64,000 nt of DNA from Polynucleobacter yangtzensis. Lineage in GTDB: Bacteria; Pseudomonadota; Gammaproteobacteria; Burkholderiales; Burkholderiaceae. A model generated the notes under the pieces. It saw only the letters and a program-made list of their open reading frames with translations, ran no database searches and had not been told where the DNA came from. Below, piece after piece: positions 17,706 through 27,735 of the stretch (position 1 is the stretch's first letter; each line of letters opens with the position of its first letter). The position numbers were made by a program, and so were the translations under genes. The DNA lies in assembly GCF_001595965.1 (NCBI RefSeq), contig NZ_LOJI01000035.1:195770-259769 (forward strand), written 5' to 3'.

Positions 17706-20093
17706 CTATATAGCGCGGGTACGAGTGACACGCATAACATCAGGATTAGCACGCAAGCTACGCATCACTTTAGAGAGATGCAGGCGATCGTAAACTTGGA
17801 TCGTAAAGCGGATTGTCACGGAGTCCTCCTTGAAGCGATCCTCCATCGAAACATTCATGATGTTTGAATCAGCAGCAGTCACACTGCTAGCAACTCTTGC
17901 TAATACGCCCTTGCCTTGGCGAGTATCAATTGCTAGGTCTAACTCAAACTCACGATTGAGCTCTTTACCCCACTCCACCTCAACCCATTTGTCACTATCC
18001 TTGGAAAGCATGCGCAAAGCGACCGGACAATCGTTGGTATGAACTTGGAGGCCTTCGCCTTTACCGAGATAGCCGATGATGTTATCGCCTGGAATCGGAT
18101 GGCAGCAACCCTGGAAATGAATTGAATTACCCTCGCGACCATCAACCAGAATCGCCTGTCGTTGATGATGGTTAATTTCTTGATTTGGTGCAACCCAATC
18201 AGAAGCGCCTAAGCGCATCTGCTCGGAACCACCTTCGTCATCAATCAAAATCTTCAGACGAATTGCCAACTCTTGTGGAGATCGCCTACCTAGAGCAATG
18301 TTGACACAAGCCTCTTCCCTGGTTTTGTCACCAGTCCAGTGAGTCAGCTTTTCCCAGATCTCTGGGCTAAGCAAGGCAGCATCTACGCCCTGCTGGCGCA
18401 ATGCATTTGCTAACAAGCGTTCCCCAAGCTGCAGTGACTCGGAATAATGTTTTGTCTTTAATGAATGGCGGATGGAAGCTCGGGCTTTGCCGGTGCGAAC
18501 AAAAGCAAGCCATCCCGGGTTGGGCTGTGAGCTTGCAGAAGTGATGACCTCAACAATGTCACTATTTTTTAACTCACTACGCAGTGGTAATTGCAAGCCA
18601 TTGATCTTGACGGCCACGCAAGTATTACCGAGATCGCTATGAATGGAGTACGCAAAATCAAGCGCGGTAGCACCCCTCGGAAGAGCCCTAATCTGTCCAG
18701 TTGGCGTAAATACATATACCGCATCCGGGAATAAATCGATTTTGACGTGCTCTAAAAATTCTTGTGAGTCGCCGCTACTATCTTGAATATCAATCAGAGA
18801 CTGCAGCCATTGATGAGCACGGTTCTGCACCTCACTCATATCAGGCGAACCATCTTTATAGGCCCAATGAGCAGCTACGCCAGCTTCGGCAACTGCATGC
18901 ATATCAGTCGTGCGAATTTGAAACTCTACTGGCACACCTGATGGACCCAATAAGGTGGTGTGTAAAGATTGATAGCCATTTAATTTTGGAATGGCAATGT
19001 AATCCTTAAACTTCCCAGGCATTGGCTTATACAAGGAGTGCAAAATGCCTAAAGCGCGATAGCATTCATCAATGGAATGGACTGTCACGCGGAAAGCATA
19101 CACATCCAATACTTGTGAAAAACTTAAATGCTTAGAACGCATCTTGTTATAGATGCTAAAGAGTGTCTTTTCACGGCCACGAAGATCAACTTCTAGATTT
19201 GCTTTGGCAAATGCCATGCGAGAAGCCTGCAAAATCTTCTCGACCATTTCCTTGCGATTGCCACGCGCCCGTTTGACCGCTCCTTCAATCACCCTAAAAC
19301 GCATTGGCATTGAATAACGGAAGCTCAGATCCTGTAGATCGCGGTAAATGACGTTCAAACCAAGACGGTGGGCAATGGGTGCGTAGATTTCGATTGTTTC
19401 AGCGGCTACACGGCGACGCTTCTCCATCGGTACCGCATCGAGAGTACGCATATTGTGCGTGCGGTCAGCCAGTTTTACTAAGATGACACGAACATCGCGC
19501 GCCATGGCCATGAACATTTTGCGAAAGCTTTCCGCTTGCGCCTCTGCATGACTCTGAAATTCTAATTTATCGAGCTTGGTTAAGCCTTCAACCAGCTCGG
19601 CTACTTTGTTGCCAAATTTTTCTACTAAATCCGCTTTAGTACAGCCAGTATCTTCAATCACATCATGCATTAACGCTGCCATGATTGAGGGAGCATCTAA
19701 GCGCCAGGTTGCGCAGAGCTCTGCTACGGCAACTGGGTGGGTGATATATGGTTCGCCACTATGACGATATTGACCTAAATGCGCAGCATCAGAAAACTGA
19801 AATGCTTTCTTAATTTGCGCGATCTCTTCAGGCTTGAGATAAGAGAGCTTCGATAACAATCCCTCAATTGAAACTACCTGATGTTTGAGAGGAAGATTGG
19901 GCGCTGAGGTAGGCCCAAACAAATGACGACTCGATTGCGCCAACAAACTCGCAATGACAGATTTCCTACCACTTTGGGATGAGTTGGAATCTATATCCAA
20001 CAATTGCGCTTGAGCTAAGTCAAGCGAAGCGTCTTTAGGCAAGCCGCTTCCTACTTTTTCCGATGTTTTAACTGTTCCTAAAGGGAGCTCCAC
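17706..20093 (-). CDS. spoT: Bifunctional (p)ppGpp synthetase/hydrolase
   Basis: Makes and degrades the stringent-response alarmone. 795 aa: the HD hydrolase domain is intact (HPVAVAEL; LMHDVIEDT, residues about 125-160), followed by the synthetase domain (GREKTLFSIYNKMRSKHL, about 305-420), a TGS domain (VYVFTPTGQIRALPRGATALDFAY) and a C-terminal ACT domain. Residues 1-75 extend beyond the usual SpoT start. The GTG start at 20093 is supported by AAGGAG seven bases upstream. Located between rpoZ and the greB end, the classic rpoZ-spoT neighbourhood. Both catalytic halves appear intact, so it is SpoT-like rather than RelA. Confidence 0.94.
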   Translation of the reverse strand: MELPLGTVKTSEKVGSGLPKDASLDLAQAQLLDIDSNSSQSGRKSVIASLLAQSSRHLFGPTSAPNLPLKHQVVSIEGLLSKLSYLKPEEIAQIKKAFQFSDAAHLGQYRHSGEPYITHPVAVAELCATWRLDAPSIMAALMHDVIEDTGCTKADLVEKFGNKVAELVEGLTKLDKLEFQSHAEAQAESFRKMFMAMARDVRVILVKLADRTHNMRTLDAVPMEKRRRVAAETIEIYAPIAHRLGLNVIYRDLQDLSFRYSMPMRFRVIEGAVKRARGNRKEMVEKILQASRMAFAKANLEVDLRGREKTLFSIYNKMRSKHLSFSQVLDVYAFRVTVHSIDECYRALGILHSLYKPMPGKFKDYIAIPKLNGYQSLHTTLLGPSGVPVEFQIRTTDMHAVAEAGVAAHWAYKDGSPDMSEVQNRAHQWLQSLIDIQDSSGDSQEFLEHVKIDLFPDAVYVFTPTGQIRALPRGATALDFAYSIHSDLGNTCVAVKINGLQLPLRSELKNSDIVEVITSASSQPNPGWLAFVRTGKARASIRHSLKTKHYSESLQLGERLLANALRQQGVDAALLSPEIWEKLTHWTGDKTREEACVNIALGRRSPQELAIRLKILIDDEGGSEQMRLGASDWVAPNQEINHHQRQAILVDGREGNSIHFQGCCHPIPGDNIIGYLGKGEGLQVHTNDCPVALRMLSKDSDKWVEVEWGKELNREFELDLAIDTRQGKGVLARVASSVTAADSNIMNVSMEDRFKEDSVTIRFTIQVYDRLHLSKVMRSLRANPDVMRVTRTRAI

Positions 20094-20108
20094 ACCGGAA
20101 CTCCTTAA

Positions 20109-20312
20109 TTACAGAGGTACTTTGGTCAACATGTCACGGTCAGTTACGCCAGCAGCTACTTCGCGCAATGCAACTACAGTAGCTTTATCTCTGGACTCAA
20201 CACGTGGGGAGTGACCTTGCACCAATTGGCGTGCACGATAAGTAGCAGCCAAAACCAATTCAAATCGGTTTGGAATCGTTTTAAGGCAATCTTCTACAGT
20301 AATACGGGCCAT
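20109..20312 (-). CDS. rpoZ: RNA polymerase omega subunit
   Basis: 67-aa omega subunit: [20 protein letters not shown] is the conserved N terminus, followed by [12 protein letters not shown]. It assists assembly of beta' into RNA polymerase and forms part of the ppGpp binding site. It lies 44 bases after gmk and 15 bases before spoT on the same strand. Confidence 0.96.
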   Translation of the reverse strand: MARITVEDCLKTIPNRFELVLAATYRARQLVQGHSPRVESRDKATVVALREVAAGVTDRDMLTKVPL

Positions 20313-20356
20313 GCTGAACTCACTTAATTTAGCTTCAATACCTATAGGATAACTGA

Positions 20357-20995
20357 TTAGACCCCGAGACGCTTCAAAAGCGCTGGATTTCTGGCCATAC
20401 TGGGCCCGGAGCGCAGGCGACTGGAAGCCAAAATATGTTTTAAATCCACCAAAGCCTGATCAAAGGAATCGTTCACAACGATGTAATCCGCCTCATGGGC
20501 GTGCGTGAGCTCGATATGGGCAGCCGCTAAACGGCGCTCAATGGTTGCCTCATCATCCTGACCACGCTTACGCAAGCGCTCTTCCAGTGCCTCAATAGAT
20601 GGTGGAAAAATGAAGATCCACTGAACTGATGGAATTAATTTACGAATCTGCTGAGCACCCTGCCAATCGATCTCCAGCATGACATCACTACCTGCTTGCA
20701 TTTGAGACTCAATCCACGGTTTTGATGTGCCATAAAAATGACCATGCACTTCCGCCCACTCTAAAAAGTGACCTTGATCGCGCTCTTGCAGAAAATCTTC
20801 TTTACCCAAAAAACGATAGTCTTTGCCATCTACTTCACCAGGTCTTGGTGCACGAGTGGTGGTTGATAAAGATAATTTCAATCCCTGATCATCTTTTAAT
20901 AAAGCATTAACCAATGAAGACTTGCCCGCACCAGAAGGCGCAACAATCATCAACATACTGCCTTGATAGGATGGGGTCGTAGTAGAGTTAGTCAT
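20357..20995 (-). CDS. gmk: Guanylate kinase
   Basis: Phosphorylates GMP to GDP. 212 aa with P-loop [14 protein letters not shown] (about residues 19-32), the GMP-binding [19 protein letters not shown] and [11 protein letters not shown] short N-terminal extension ([13 protein letters not shown]) precedes the core. It is 19 bases downstream of yicC and upstream of rpoZ. Confidence 0.97.
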   Translation of the reverse strand: MTNSTTTPSYQGSMLMIVAPSGAGKSSLVNALLKDDQGLKLSLSTTTRAPRPGEVDGKDYRFLGKEDFLQERDQGHFLEWAEVHGHFYGTSKPWIESQMQAGSDVMLEIDWQGAQQIRKLIPSVQWIFIFPPSIEALEERLRKRGQDDEATIERRLAAAHIELTHAHEADYIVVNDSFDQALVDLKHILASSRLRSGPSMARNPALLKRLGV

Positions 20996-21014
20996 GAATT
21001 AATTACTCAGAGGT

Positions 21015-21944
21015 TTACTCAAGATTTTGAACTTGCTCACGCATTTGCTCAATAAACAATTTAAGCTCTAGCGCTGCTTGTGTGCATTCTTCTGAAACAG
21101 ATTTGGAGCTCAAGGTGTTGGCTTCGCGATTAAGTTCTTGCATTAGAAAATCTAAACGCTTACCTACCAGACCTTTGCCTGCAAGTGCTGTATCCACAGC
21201 CTGCAGATGGGTTTTTAAACGGGCAAACTCTTCAGCAACATCGATACGAACAGCGTACAGAACAACCTCTTGGCGGATGCGCTCCATGAGCTCAGCACCA
21301 GCTTTGGCCTGTTCTTGTGCCGCCAGAGCTTCTGATAATCGCTCAGTTAACTTCTCTTGATATTGCGCTACGTATTCAGGAACTTTAGGTTCTATGACCT
21401 TAACGATGTCACGCATCTTGCCAGTAATACTGGTGAGAACGCCAACTAAGGCTTTTCCTTCAGCATGACGACTTTCCATGAGAGCTGCTAGAGCTGCTCG
21501 CCCAGCTTCAACGGCGGCAGTAATCCAACTATCTTCTTCACCGCGAGGCTCAGAGACAACGCCAGGCCAACGCAATACCTCAGCAATGCTCAGCTCTTGC
21601 GCCTTTGGAAAAGCGTCTTGGGCTTTTTCTTGCAAGGTATATAAGGCATCAAGGCGATCTTTATTGATAGCACCTAGAGCGTGGGGATTGGATTTGGCTG
21701 AATTAGCCGCACCTGAATTGACTCGCCATGCAGCCCGGAACTCGACCTTGCCACGAGAGAGGCTTTGGGTGGCTATTTCCCGTAAGGCAGGCTCAGCCCC
21801 ACGGCATTCATCCGGGAGACGAAAACCAAGATCCAGAAAGCGGCTATTTACAGCCCGACATTCCACCTGCAGATCTGCAACTACACCAGCTCCCAGGGAG
21901 ACTTGGCGAGAAGCGCTGCCATAACCAGTCATGCTCGATATCAT
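21015..21944 (-). CDS. yicC: YicC/YloC family endoribonuclease
   Basis: 309 aa, starting ISSMTGYGSASRQV and ending with the DUF1732 domain (LDFLMQELNREANTLSSKSVSEECT...ELKLFIEQMREQVQNLE). E. coli YicC is a dimeric or hexameric RNase implicated in small-RNA turnover. It is divergent from rph, with 55 bases between start codons, and begins the yicC-gmk-rpoZ-spoT run. Confidence 0.93.
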   Translation of the reverse strand: MISSMTGYGSASRQVSLGAGVVADLQVECRAVNSRFLDLGFRLPDECRGAEPALREIATQSLSRGKVEFRAAWRVNSGAANSAKSNPHALGAINKDRLDALYTLQEKAQDAFPKAQELSIAEVLRWPGVVSEPRGEEDSWITAAVEAGRAALAALMESRHAEGKALVGVLTSITGKMRDIVKVIEPKVPEYVAQYQEKLTERLSEALAAQEQAKAGAELMERIRQEVVLYAVRIDVAEEFARLKTHLQAVDTALAGKGLVGKRLDFLMQELNREANTLSSKSVSEECTQAALELKLFIEQMREQVQNLE

Positions 21945-21999
21945 ATGGACATTGTAGATTCATTATTGATCCAGACCAAAACAACAGGACCCCATTTCC

Positions 22000-22740
22000 A
22001 TGAGCACTGCCAATCCAGCCAATATTGCACGTCCGAGCGGCCGTCAGCCAAAAGACTTGCGCCCAGTAACTATCTCCAGAGCCTTTACAAAGCATGCCGA
22101 AGGATCGGTATTGATTGCTTTTGGGGACACCAAGGTCCTTTGCACTGCGAGCATCCTAGAAAAGGTGCCACCCCACAAAAAGGGTTCTGGCGAAGGCTGG
22201 GTAACTGCCGAATACGGCATGCTCCCCCGCTCCACTCATACCCGCAGCGATCGTGAGGCTGCCCGCGGCAAACAATCTGGTCGCACCCAAGAAATTCAGC
22301 GCTTGATTGGTCGCGCAATGCGTAGCGTTTTTGATTTGAAAGTTTTAGGCGAAAGAACCATTCATCTGGATTGTGATGTGTTGCAAGCTGACGGCGGTAC
22401 GCGCACAGCTTCTATTACGGGCGCATACGTCGCTGCAAGAGATGCAGTTAACCAACTTCTAAAAAGTGGTGCACTCACCAAGGATCCAATCATTGATAGC
22501 GTAGCCGCCATTTCTGTTGGAATCTATCAAGGCACTCCAGTGCTTGACTTAGATTACCCAGAAGACTCTTCTTGCGATACCGACATGAATGTCGTCATGA
22601 CAGGTAAAGGCGGCATGATTGAAGTACAAGGTACTGCTGAAGGTGCTGCTTTTTCCAGAAATGAACTCAACGCACTCCTGGATCTTGCTGAACAAGGTAT
22701 TCGTGAGCTTACTCAAATGCAAATCGATGCATTGAAATAA
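22000..22740 (+). CDS. rph: Ribonuclease PH
   Basis: Phosphate-dependent 3' to 5' exoribonuclease that trims tRNA 3' ends. 246 aa: starts [39 protein letters not shown], with the family motif [21 protein letters not shown] and C-terminal [19 protein letters not shown]. Full length, unlike the truncated E. coli K-12 copy. It is followed 8 bases later by rdgB. Confidence 0.97.
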   Translation: MSTANPANIARPSGRQPKDLRPVTISRAFTKHAEGSVLIAFGDTKVLCTASILEKVPPHKKGSGEGWVTAEYGMLPRSTHTRSDREAARGKQSGRTQEIQRLIGRAMRSVFDLKVLGERTIHLDCDVLQADGGTRTASITGAYVAARDAVNQLLKSGALTKDPIIDSVAAISVGIYQGTPVLDLDYPEDSSCDTDMNVVMTGKGGMIEVQGTAEGAAFSRNELNALLDLAEQGIRELTQMQIDALK

Positions 22741-22748
22741 AGATCCCA

Positions 22749-23339
22749 ATGCAAAAGCTAGTTCTCGCCTCCAATAATGCTGGCAAGGTAAAGGAATTTC
22801 AGGCGCTTTTAGCTCCCCTGAATTTTCAGGTCATTCCCCAAGGTGAATTAGGCATTCCTTCTGCAGAAGAACCTCACTGCACTTTTGTAGAAAATGCATT
22901 AGCCAAAGCACGTCACGCTAGCGCTGCATCGGGTCTGCCTGCCTTGGCCGATGACTCCGGCATTTGTGCCCATGCTTTAAATGGCAAGCCCGGTGTTTTA
23001 TCAGCCCGCTTTGCAGGCGAGCAAGGCGATGATTCAGCGAATAATCAAAAACTCATTCAAGAATTAAAAGATCAAGTTGATCGAGGTGCGCATTATGTTT
23101 GCGCCCTTGTCTTTGTCAATAGCGCAGATGATCCTGAGCCCCTCATTGTCCAGACTCGCTGGTACGGGCAAATTGTTGACCAAGCGTCCGGCAGCAATGG
23201 CTTTGGGTATGACCCTCACTTCTTTTTGAAGAATCAAAACTGTACAGCTGCCGAGCTGGATCCTGTCCAAAAGAATCTCATAAGTCATCGCGGTCAAGCA
23301 CTACGCGAACTGATTACACAACTCAAAGCTCGTGCTTAA
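22749..23339 (+). CDS. rdgB: XTP/dITP diphosphatase (non-canonical purine NTPase)
   Basis: House-cleaning enzyme that removes dITP, ITP and XTP. 196 aa with LASNNAGKVKEFQALL at the N terminus, ALADDSGICAHALNGKPGVLSARFAG and SNGFGYDPHFFL, all typical of the Ham1/RdgB family. Its 3' end overlaps the hemW start by 8 bases. Confidence 0.96.
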   Translation: MQKLVLASNNAGKVKEFQALLAPLNFQVIPQGELGIPSAEEPHCTFVENALAKARHASAASGLPALADDSGICAHALNGKPGVLSARFAGEQGDDSANNQKLIQELKDQVDRGAHYVCALVFVNSADDPEPLIVQTRWYGQIVDQASGSNGFGYDPHFFLKNQNCTAAELDPVQKNLISHRGQALRELITQLKARA

Positions 23340-24513
23340 TTCCAATCCTAATAAAGTGAGTCTGAGTGCATTGCCACCATTGGCTTTGTATATCCACTTT
23401 CCCTGGTGCGAAAAGAAATGCCCTTATTGCGACTTCAATTCGCATCAAATTAAAGAAGGAAAAGCGGGTTTTGATGAGGCTCGGTATATCAACGCACTAA
23501 TTGCTGACTTAGAAACGGAGCTACCTAACACTTGGGGACGACAAGTTCACAGTATTTTTATTGGTGGCGGCACACCGAGCCTACTCTCTGCAGAAGGCAT
23601 GGATCAATTGCTTTGCGCTATACGTGCCAGAGTGAACCTAGAGCCGGATGCTGAGATCACGATGGAGGCTAATCCCGGATCGGTCGAAGCAGAAAAATTT
23701 GCCGGTTTCGCCAAGGCCGGCATCAATCGGGTTTCCTTGGGTATTCAGAGCTTTCAGGATGAGCAGCTTAAAGCTTTAGGTCGCATTCACAATGGCGAAG
23801 AAGCGAAGCGAGCAATTGAAATCGCTTTACAACACTTTAAATCCGTGAATCTAGATTTAATGTACGGATTACCCAAGCAAACCCTTGAAGCAGCAAAGGC
23901 GGATATAGGAACTGCTCTGTCATTCAAGACGCCCCATTTGTCTTTCTATAACCTCACCCTAGAACCTAATACCTACTTTGCTAGCTTTCCACCAAACCTT
24001 CCTAGTGAAGACGAAATAGATGCGATCTATGAGCAGAATTTAGATTTACTCACTAAGGCAGGCTATCAACGTTACGAAGTCTCTGCATACGCCCAGAAGA
24101 ATCAAGAGTGCAAACACAATCTGAACTACTGGCGTTTTGGTGATTACATTGGAATCGGAGCAGGAGCGCATGGCAAAGTTTCCTACCCAGATCGAATTAC
24201 GCGGCAAGTCCGAGAGCGCCAACCTGAGGCCTACATGACTGCGATGGAGTCGAAAGGTAATGCGCTCATTGAAAACCGTGAGATAGCAGCCAAAGATATT
24301 CCCTTTGAATTTATGCTCAACACACTAAGGTTGACCGATGGGGTTGATACCAGTACTTTTAGCGAACGTACGGGCTTGCCTTTAAGCGTTATTAGCAAAG
24401 GCTTAGATGAGGCAAGTAAAAAAGGATTGTTAGATGAAAATCCTAGCAGACTAAAAGCAACTGAACTAGGCATCCGCTACCTCAATAATCTGCAAGAAAT
24501 GTTTTTGGATTGA
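23332..24513 (+). CDS. hemW: Radical SAM heme chaperone HemW
   Basis: 393 aa, radical SAM protein related to coproporphyrinogen dehydrogenase HemN but shorter, as for HemW. The cluster motif is CEKKCPYC (CxxxCxxC) preceded by LYIHFPW, then IFIGGGTPSLL and the C-terminal HemN_C domain. HemW inserts heme into target proteins and does not oxidise coproporphyrinogen. The GTG start at 23332 overlaps rdgB; an internal GTG (LSALPP region) is an alternative. Confidence 0.94.
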   Translation: MLNSNPNKVSLSALPPLALYIHFPWCEKKCPYCDFNSHQIKEGKAGFDEARYINALIADLETELPNTWGRQVHSIFIGGGTPSLLSAEGMDQLLCAIRARVNLEPDAEITMEANPGSVEAEKFAGFAKAGINRVSLGIQSFQDEQLKALGRIHNGEEAKRAIEIALQHFKSVNLDLMYGLPKQTLEAAKADIGTALSFKTPHLSFYNLTLEPNTYFASFPPNLPSEDEIDAIYEQNLDLLTKAGYQRYEVSAYAQKNQECKHNLNYWRFGDYIGIGAGAHGKVSYPDRITRQVRERQPEAYMTAMESKGNALIENREIAAKDIPFEFMLNTLRLTDGVDTSTFSERTGLPLSVISKGLDEASKKGLLDENPSRLKATELGIRYLNNLQEMFLD

Positions 24514-24541
24514 TTGAGATTAAGTCTGGAGCTCTAGATTC

Positions 24542-25339
24542 CTACTTACCAATCCAAGTTGGTGGCTCACCTTTTAAAAATGCAGCAACGCCATTCTTAA
24601 AGTCAGTGCTGCCATAAGTTTCGCTAATGAGATCATTGCAATCTGGCAGATTATTTTTAATAAGTCTTGCAAGAACAAGCTTGCTCGATTTTTGTGTAAT
24701 GGGCGCTAATTTGCTGAGGCGCTCTGCAAGCATATAAGCCTCTTTACCCAAGTTCTCCTGTTCATGAATGGCTAGAACATAGCCTTGCTTTACCAACTCT
24801 TCAGCAGAAATCATTTCCGCTAACAGCAACATCCGTTTCACAATATTGATACCTAGATGTGCCACGAGCCAAGCGATATTGCCCGCTGATAAACAATTAC
24901 CAAGGGTTTTAGCTATGGGTACGCCAAATTTGGCTCCCGGTGAAGAAAGTCGAAAATCGCAACAGCTAGCAATAGCCAGACCACCACCTACTGCCATGCC
25001 GTCAATCACAGCAATGGTTGGGATTGGCAAAGTAGCAAGAGGGGCAAGATAACTTTCGATACCCTCTTCATAGCGTACGCCATCATTACCGCTCTTAAAT
25101 CCAGCAAACTGCGCGATATCACTGCCAGAGACAAAGGACTTACCTCCAGCACCACGAAAGATAGCCACTCGGACCTTTGGGTTACTGGTTAGATCTTCAC
25201 ATATAGACTTCAAAGATTGATACATAGCGACGGTCATCGCATTGCGCGCCGCCACATGATCAAAGGTAACGTGAGCAATGTTGTCGCGTATCTCTAATGC
25301 GACTTGCGCAACATTACCCTCTTTACCGGACTCACTCAT
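24542..25339 (-). CDS. Enoyl-CoA hydratase/isomerase family protein
   Basis: 265-aa crotonase-fold protein. The oxyanion-hole segments are FRGAGGKSFVSGSDIAQF (about residues 62-79) and AVIDGMAVGGGLAIASCCDFRL (about 112-133). The usual catalytic Glu positions of true hydratases are not obvious, so hydratase, isomerase or another crotonase reaction is possible. It lies 5 bases downstream of a Bug gene, convergent with hemW, and divergent (across the Bug gene) from a CoA-transferase. Confidence 0.88.
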   Translation of the reverse strand: MSESGKEGNVAQVALEIRDNIAHVTFDHVAARNAMTVAMYQSLKSICEDLTSNPKVRVAIFRGAGGKSFVSGSDIAQFAGFKSGNDGVRYEEGIESYLAPLATLPIPTIAVIDGMAVGGGLAIASCCDFRLSSPGAKFGVPIAKTLGNCLSAGNIAWLVAHLGINIVKRMLLLAEMISAEELVKQGYVLAIHEQENLGKEAYMLAERLSKLAPITQKSSKLVLARLIKNNLPDCNDLISETYGSTDFKNGVAAFLKGEPPTWIGK

Positions 25340-25344
25340 GCAAA

Positions 25345-26334
25345 CTATTCAGCTTTGATATTTAAGCTCTTCACAAGACGCTGATATTTAGCAAGCTCAC
25401 CAGCCAAGAACAAACTAAATGCCGCAGGCGTCGCAGGGCCTTCTGGCTGCAATCCTTGGGCATCCAATGTCTTTTTGATTTCTGGATCATTCATAGCAGC
25501 TTTAACTGCTTGATCGATTTTATTAACAACAGCTGGGTCCATCGCTTTTGGCCCCATCACGGAGTACCAATTAGTAACATCAAAACCAACAATACCTACT
25601 TCTGCAAATGTTGGCACATTAGGCAAGAGTGATAAGCGTTTTGGAGTTGAAATTGCCAATGCTTTTAAATTGCCTTGACGAATTTGTTGCAAGTTTGGTG
25701 GCAAAGTATCAAAGTTCATCGTGATTTGACCGCCAAGCAAGTCAACAATCGCCTGACCGCTGCCTTTGTAAGGGACATGGTTCATCTGGATACCAGCAAT
25801 CTTAGAGAACAAAGCACCAGCCAAATGCTGAGTACTGCCAATGCCTGATGATCCGTAGGTCATCTGACCTGGATTTTGCTTGGCAAGGGAAATCAATTGC
25901 GCTACTGAATTTACTGGCAATGAAGATTTCACAACCAATACGTTTGGCACATAGCCCAAATAGGTAATCGGCGTGAAATCCGTTGCTGGGTTATACGGTA
26001 CATTTGTTAATACAAATGGAGAAATCGCATTCGAATTAGAGTGCCCCATCAGCAAGGTGTAGCCGTCAGGATTAGACTTGGCAACCAAATCCGCACCAAT
26101 CGTGCCGGCAGCTCCAGATTTATTTTCAATAATGACGCTTTGCCCCAAGATTTCACTCATCTTTGGCGCAATTGCACGCGCAACAATGTCAGTGCCGCCA
26201 CCAGGCGCGAAACCCACAATCAGGCGAATCGGTTTTGATGGGTAGGCCTGCTGACCCACCGCAAAAAATGAACTTGTGGCTAGCGTGATTGCGAGCAAGC
26301 TACGCATAGCCCATTTAGGCGTTTTAACCAACAT
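25345..26334 (-). CDS. Bug/TctC-family periplasmic solute-binding protein
   Basis: 329 aa with a signal peptide ([20 protein letters not shown]; Met1 or Met10 possible). Mature start [28 protein letters not shown] and loop [17 protein letters not shown] are typical of the family. It forms an operon with the enoyl-CoA hydratase gene and is divergent from a class III CoA-transferase, so its ligand is probably a carboxylic acid that is taken up, activated to a CoA thioester and degraded. The ligand is not identifiable from sequence. Confidence 0.9.
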   Translation of the reverse strand: MLVKTPKWAMRSLLAITLATSSFFAVGQQAYPSKPIRLIVGFAPGGGTDIVARAIAPKMSEILGQSVIIENKSGAAGTIGADLVAKSNPDGYTLLMGHSNSNAISPFVLTNVPYNPATDFTPITYLGYVPNVLVVKSSLPVNSVAQLISLAKQNPGQMTYGSSGIGSTQHLAGALFSKIAGIQMNHVPYKGSGQAIVDLLGGQITMNFDTLPPNLQQIRQGNLKALAISTPKRLSLLPNVPTFAEVGIVGFDVTNWYSVMGPKAMDPAVVNKIDQAVKAAMNDPEIKKTLDAQGLQPEGPATPAAFSLFLAGELAKYQRLVKSLNIKAE

Positions 26335-26410
26335 AAAGTCTCCAAAATTGTTTTAATTGTGTTTGTTAATATTGCAGGGTAATTCTAAACATATAAAAAC
26401 AATTGAGACA

Positions 26411-27661
26411 ATGACGAAAACACCTATAAATAGCGCTATAGATGGCGCGCACCATGGATCCACCAAGCCATTACCCCTATCTGGAGTGCGTGTTCTTGAC
26501 GTAAGTCAAGTAATGGCAGGCCCCTACTGCTGCATGCTCTTGGCTGACCTTGGTGCCGATGTCATCAAAATCGAGCCTCCAGGCACTGGAGATCAAACCC
26601 GTGGCGCAATGGGATTCAAGATGAAAGGTTCAGACAGCATGGGCTTTCTGAATATGAATCGCAATAAACGCAGCCTCACTCTTAACCTGAAAACAGAAGC
26701 AGGCAAAAAAGTTTTCTTTGAGTTGGTCAAAACGGCCGACATCTTGGTTGAAAATTACCGTCCCGGTGTGATGAAAAAATTGGGCATTGACTACCCTTCA
26801 TTACAAGCGATAAATCCAGGCTTGGTCTATGCCAGCATCTCCGGTTTTGGGCAAACGGGTCCATGGGCTGATCGCCCTGGGTTTGATTTAATGGCGCAAG
26901 CCATGTCTGGCGTAATGAGTGTTACTGGATATCCTGATGGGCCACCAGTCAAAGCTGGTGTACCGGTTGCTGATATTGGCTGCGCACTATTCGCTGTGTA
27001 CGGAATTTTGTCTGCCTATATTGGTAAAACTAAAACGGGTGAAGGTCAGTTTATTGATGCCTCACTGTTTGATTCTGCTTTGGCATTCTCGATTTGGGAT
27101 ACCGCTCAGTATTGGGGCACTGGTGTTGAGCCATACAAACTGGGTACAGCAAATCATATGAGTGCCCCCTATCAAGCCATGAAAGCATCAGATGGTTATT
27201 TTGTGATGGGCGCTACGAATCAAAAATTGTGGAAGCTTCTCTGTGACAAAATTGAGCGTCCGGAACTGTTTGAAGATGCGCGCTTTAAAACAAATCCTCT
27301 TCGTTTAGCAAATCGCTTAGAACTCGCCGCTGAATTAGAAAAATCATTTACCAGGAAAACCAGCGATGAATGGGTGGATGCACTTCTTGCAGCAGGAATA
27401 CCCGCCGGCCCAATCAACACTTATCCAGAGGCATTTGATAGTGAACATGGCCGTCATCGCAAGATGCGCATGGAAATTGATCACCCAATTGAAGGCAAAG
27501 TTCCCAATATTGGCTTTGCCGTCAAGATGAATGGCACTCCTCAGCAGGTTTATCGCCACCCTCCTTTACTGGGCGAACACACCAGCGAGCTTCTTGCAGA
27601 ATTAGGCATTGCCGGCGAAGAACTGAAGTCGTTGGAAGCTGGCGGCGCATTTACGGCCTGA
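26411..27661 (+). CDS. CaiB/BaiF family (class III) CoA-transferase
   Basis: 416 aa from the chosen ATG, which has GAG eight bases upstream; a longer TTG start at 26357 is less likely. The N-terminal SGVRVLDVSQVMAGPYCCMLLADLGADVIKIEPPGTGD is the family signature; NRNKRSLTLNLKTEAGK follows; the catalytic Asp is expected in RPGFDLMAQAMSG (about residue 160). It moves CoA between carboxylic acids. It is divergent from the Bug-crotonase pair across 76 bases, suggesting a small carboxylate catabolic unit. Confidence 0.9.
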   Translation: MTKTPINSAIDGAHHGSTKPLPLSGVRVLDVSQVMAGPYCCMLLADLGADVIKIEPPGTGDQTRGAMGFKMKGSDSMGFLNMNRNKRSLTLNLKTEAGKKVFFELVKTADILVENYRPGVMKKLGIDYPSLQAINPGLVYASISGFGQTGPWADRPGFDLMAQAMSGVMSVTGYPDGPPVKAGVPVADIGCALFAVYGILSAYIGKTKTGEGQFIDASLFDSALAFSIWDTAQYWGTGVEPYKLGTANHMSAPYQAMKASDGYFVMGATNQKLWKLLCDKIERPELFEDARFKTNPLRLANRLELAAELEKSFTRKTSDEWVDALLAAGIPAGPINTYPEAFDSEHGRHRKMRMEIDHPIEGKVPNIGFAVKMNGTPQQVYRHPPLLGEHTSELLAELGIAGEELKSLEAGGAFTA

Positions 27662-27686
27662 GAAATTCCTCTGTTTCGGATTAAAG

Positions 27687-27717
27687 AAATGGGCTCCTAG
27701 GAGCCCATTTCTTTCTT
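27687..27717. terminator. Bidirectional terminator between CoA-transferase and alkylsulfatase genes
   Basis: A perfect 24-base palindrome with arm AAATGGGCTCCT (27687-27710) is followed by CTTTCTT on the plus strand and by CTTTAA on the minus strand. It lies 26 bases after the CoA-transferase stop and 26 bases after the alkylsulfatase stop, so it probably serves both converging genes. Confidence 0.8.
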
Positions 27718-27735
27718 ACCTACCCGCTGAATGGC

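Noticed and set aside
26357..26410. Upstream TTG start extending the CoA-transferase by 18 residues
   Set aside because: The extension is not family-like, and the ATG at 26411 has GAG at good spacing.
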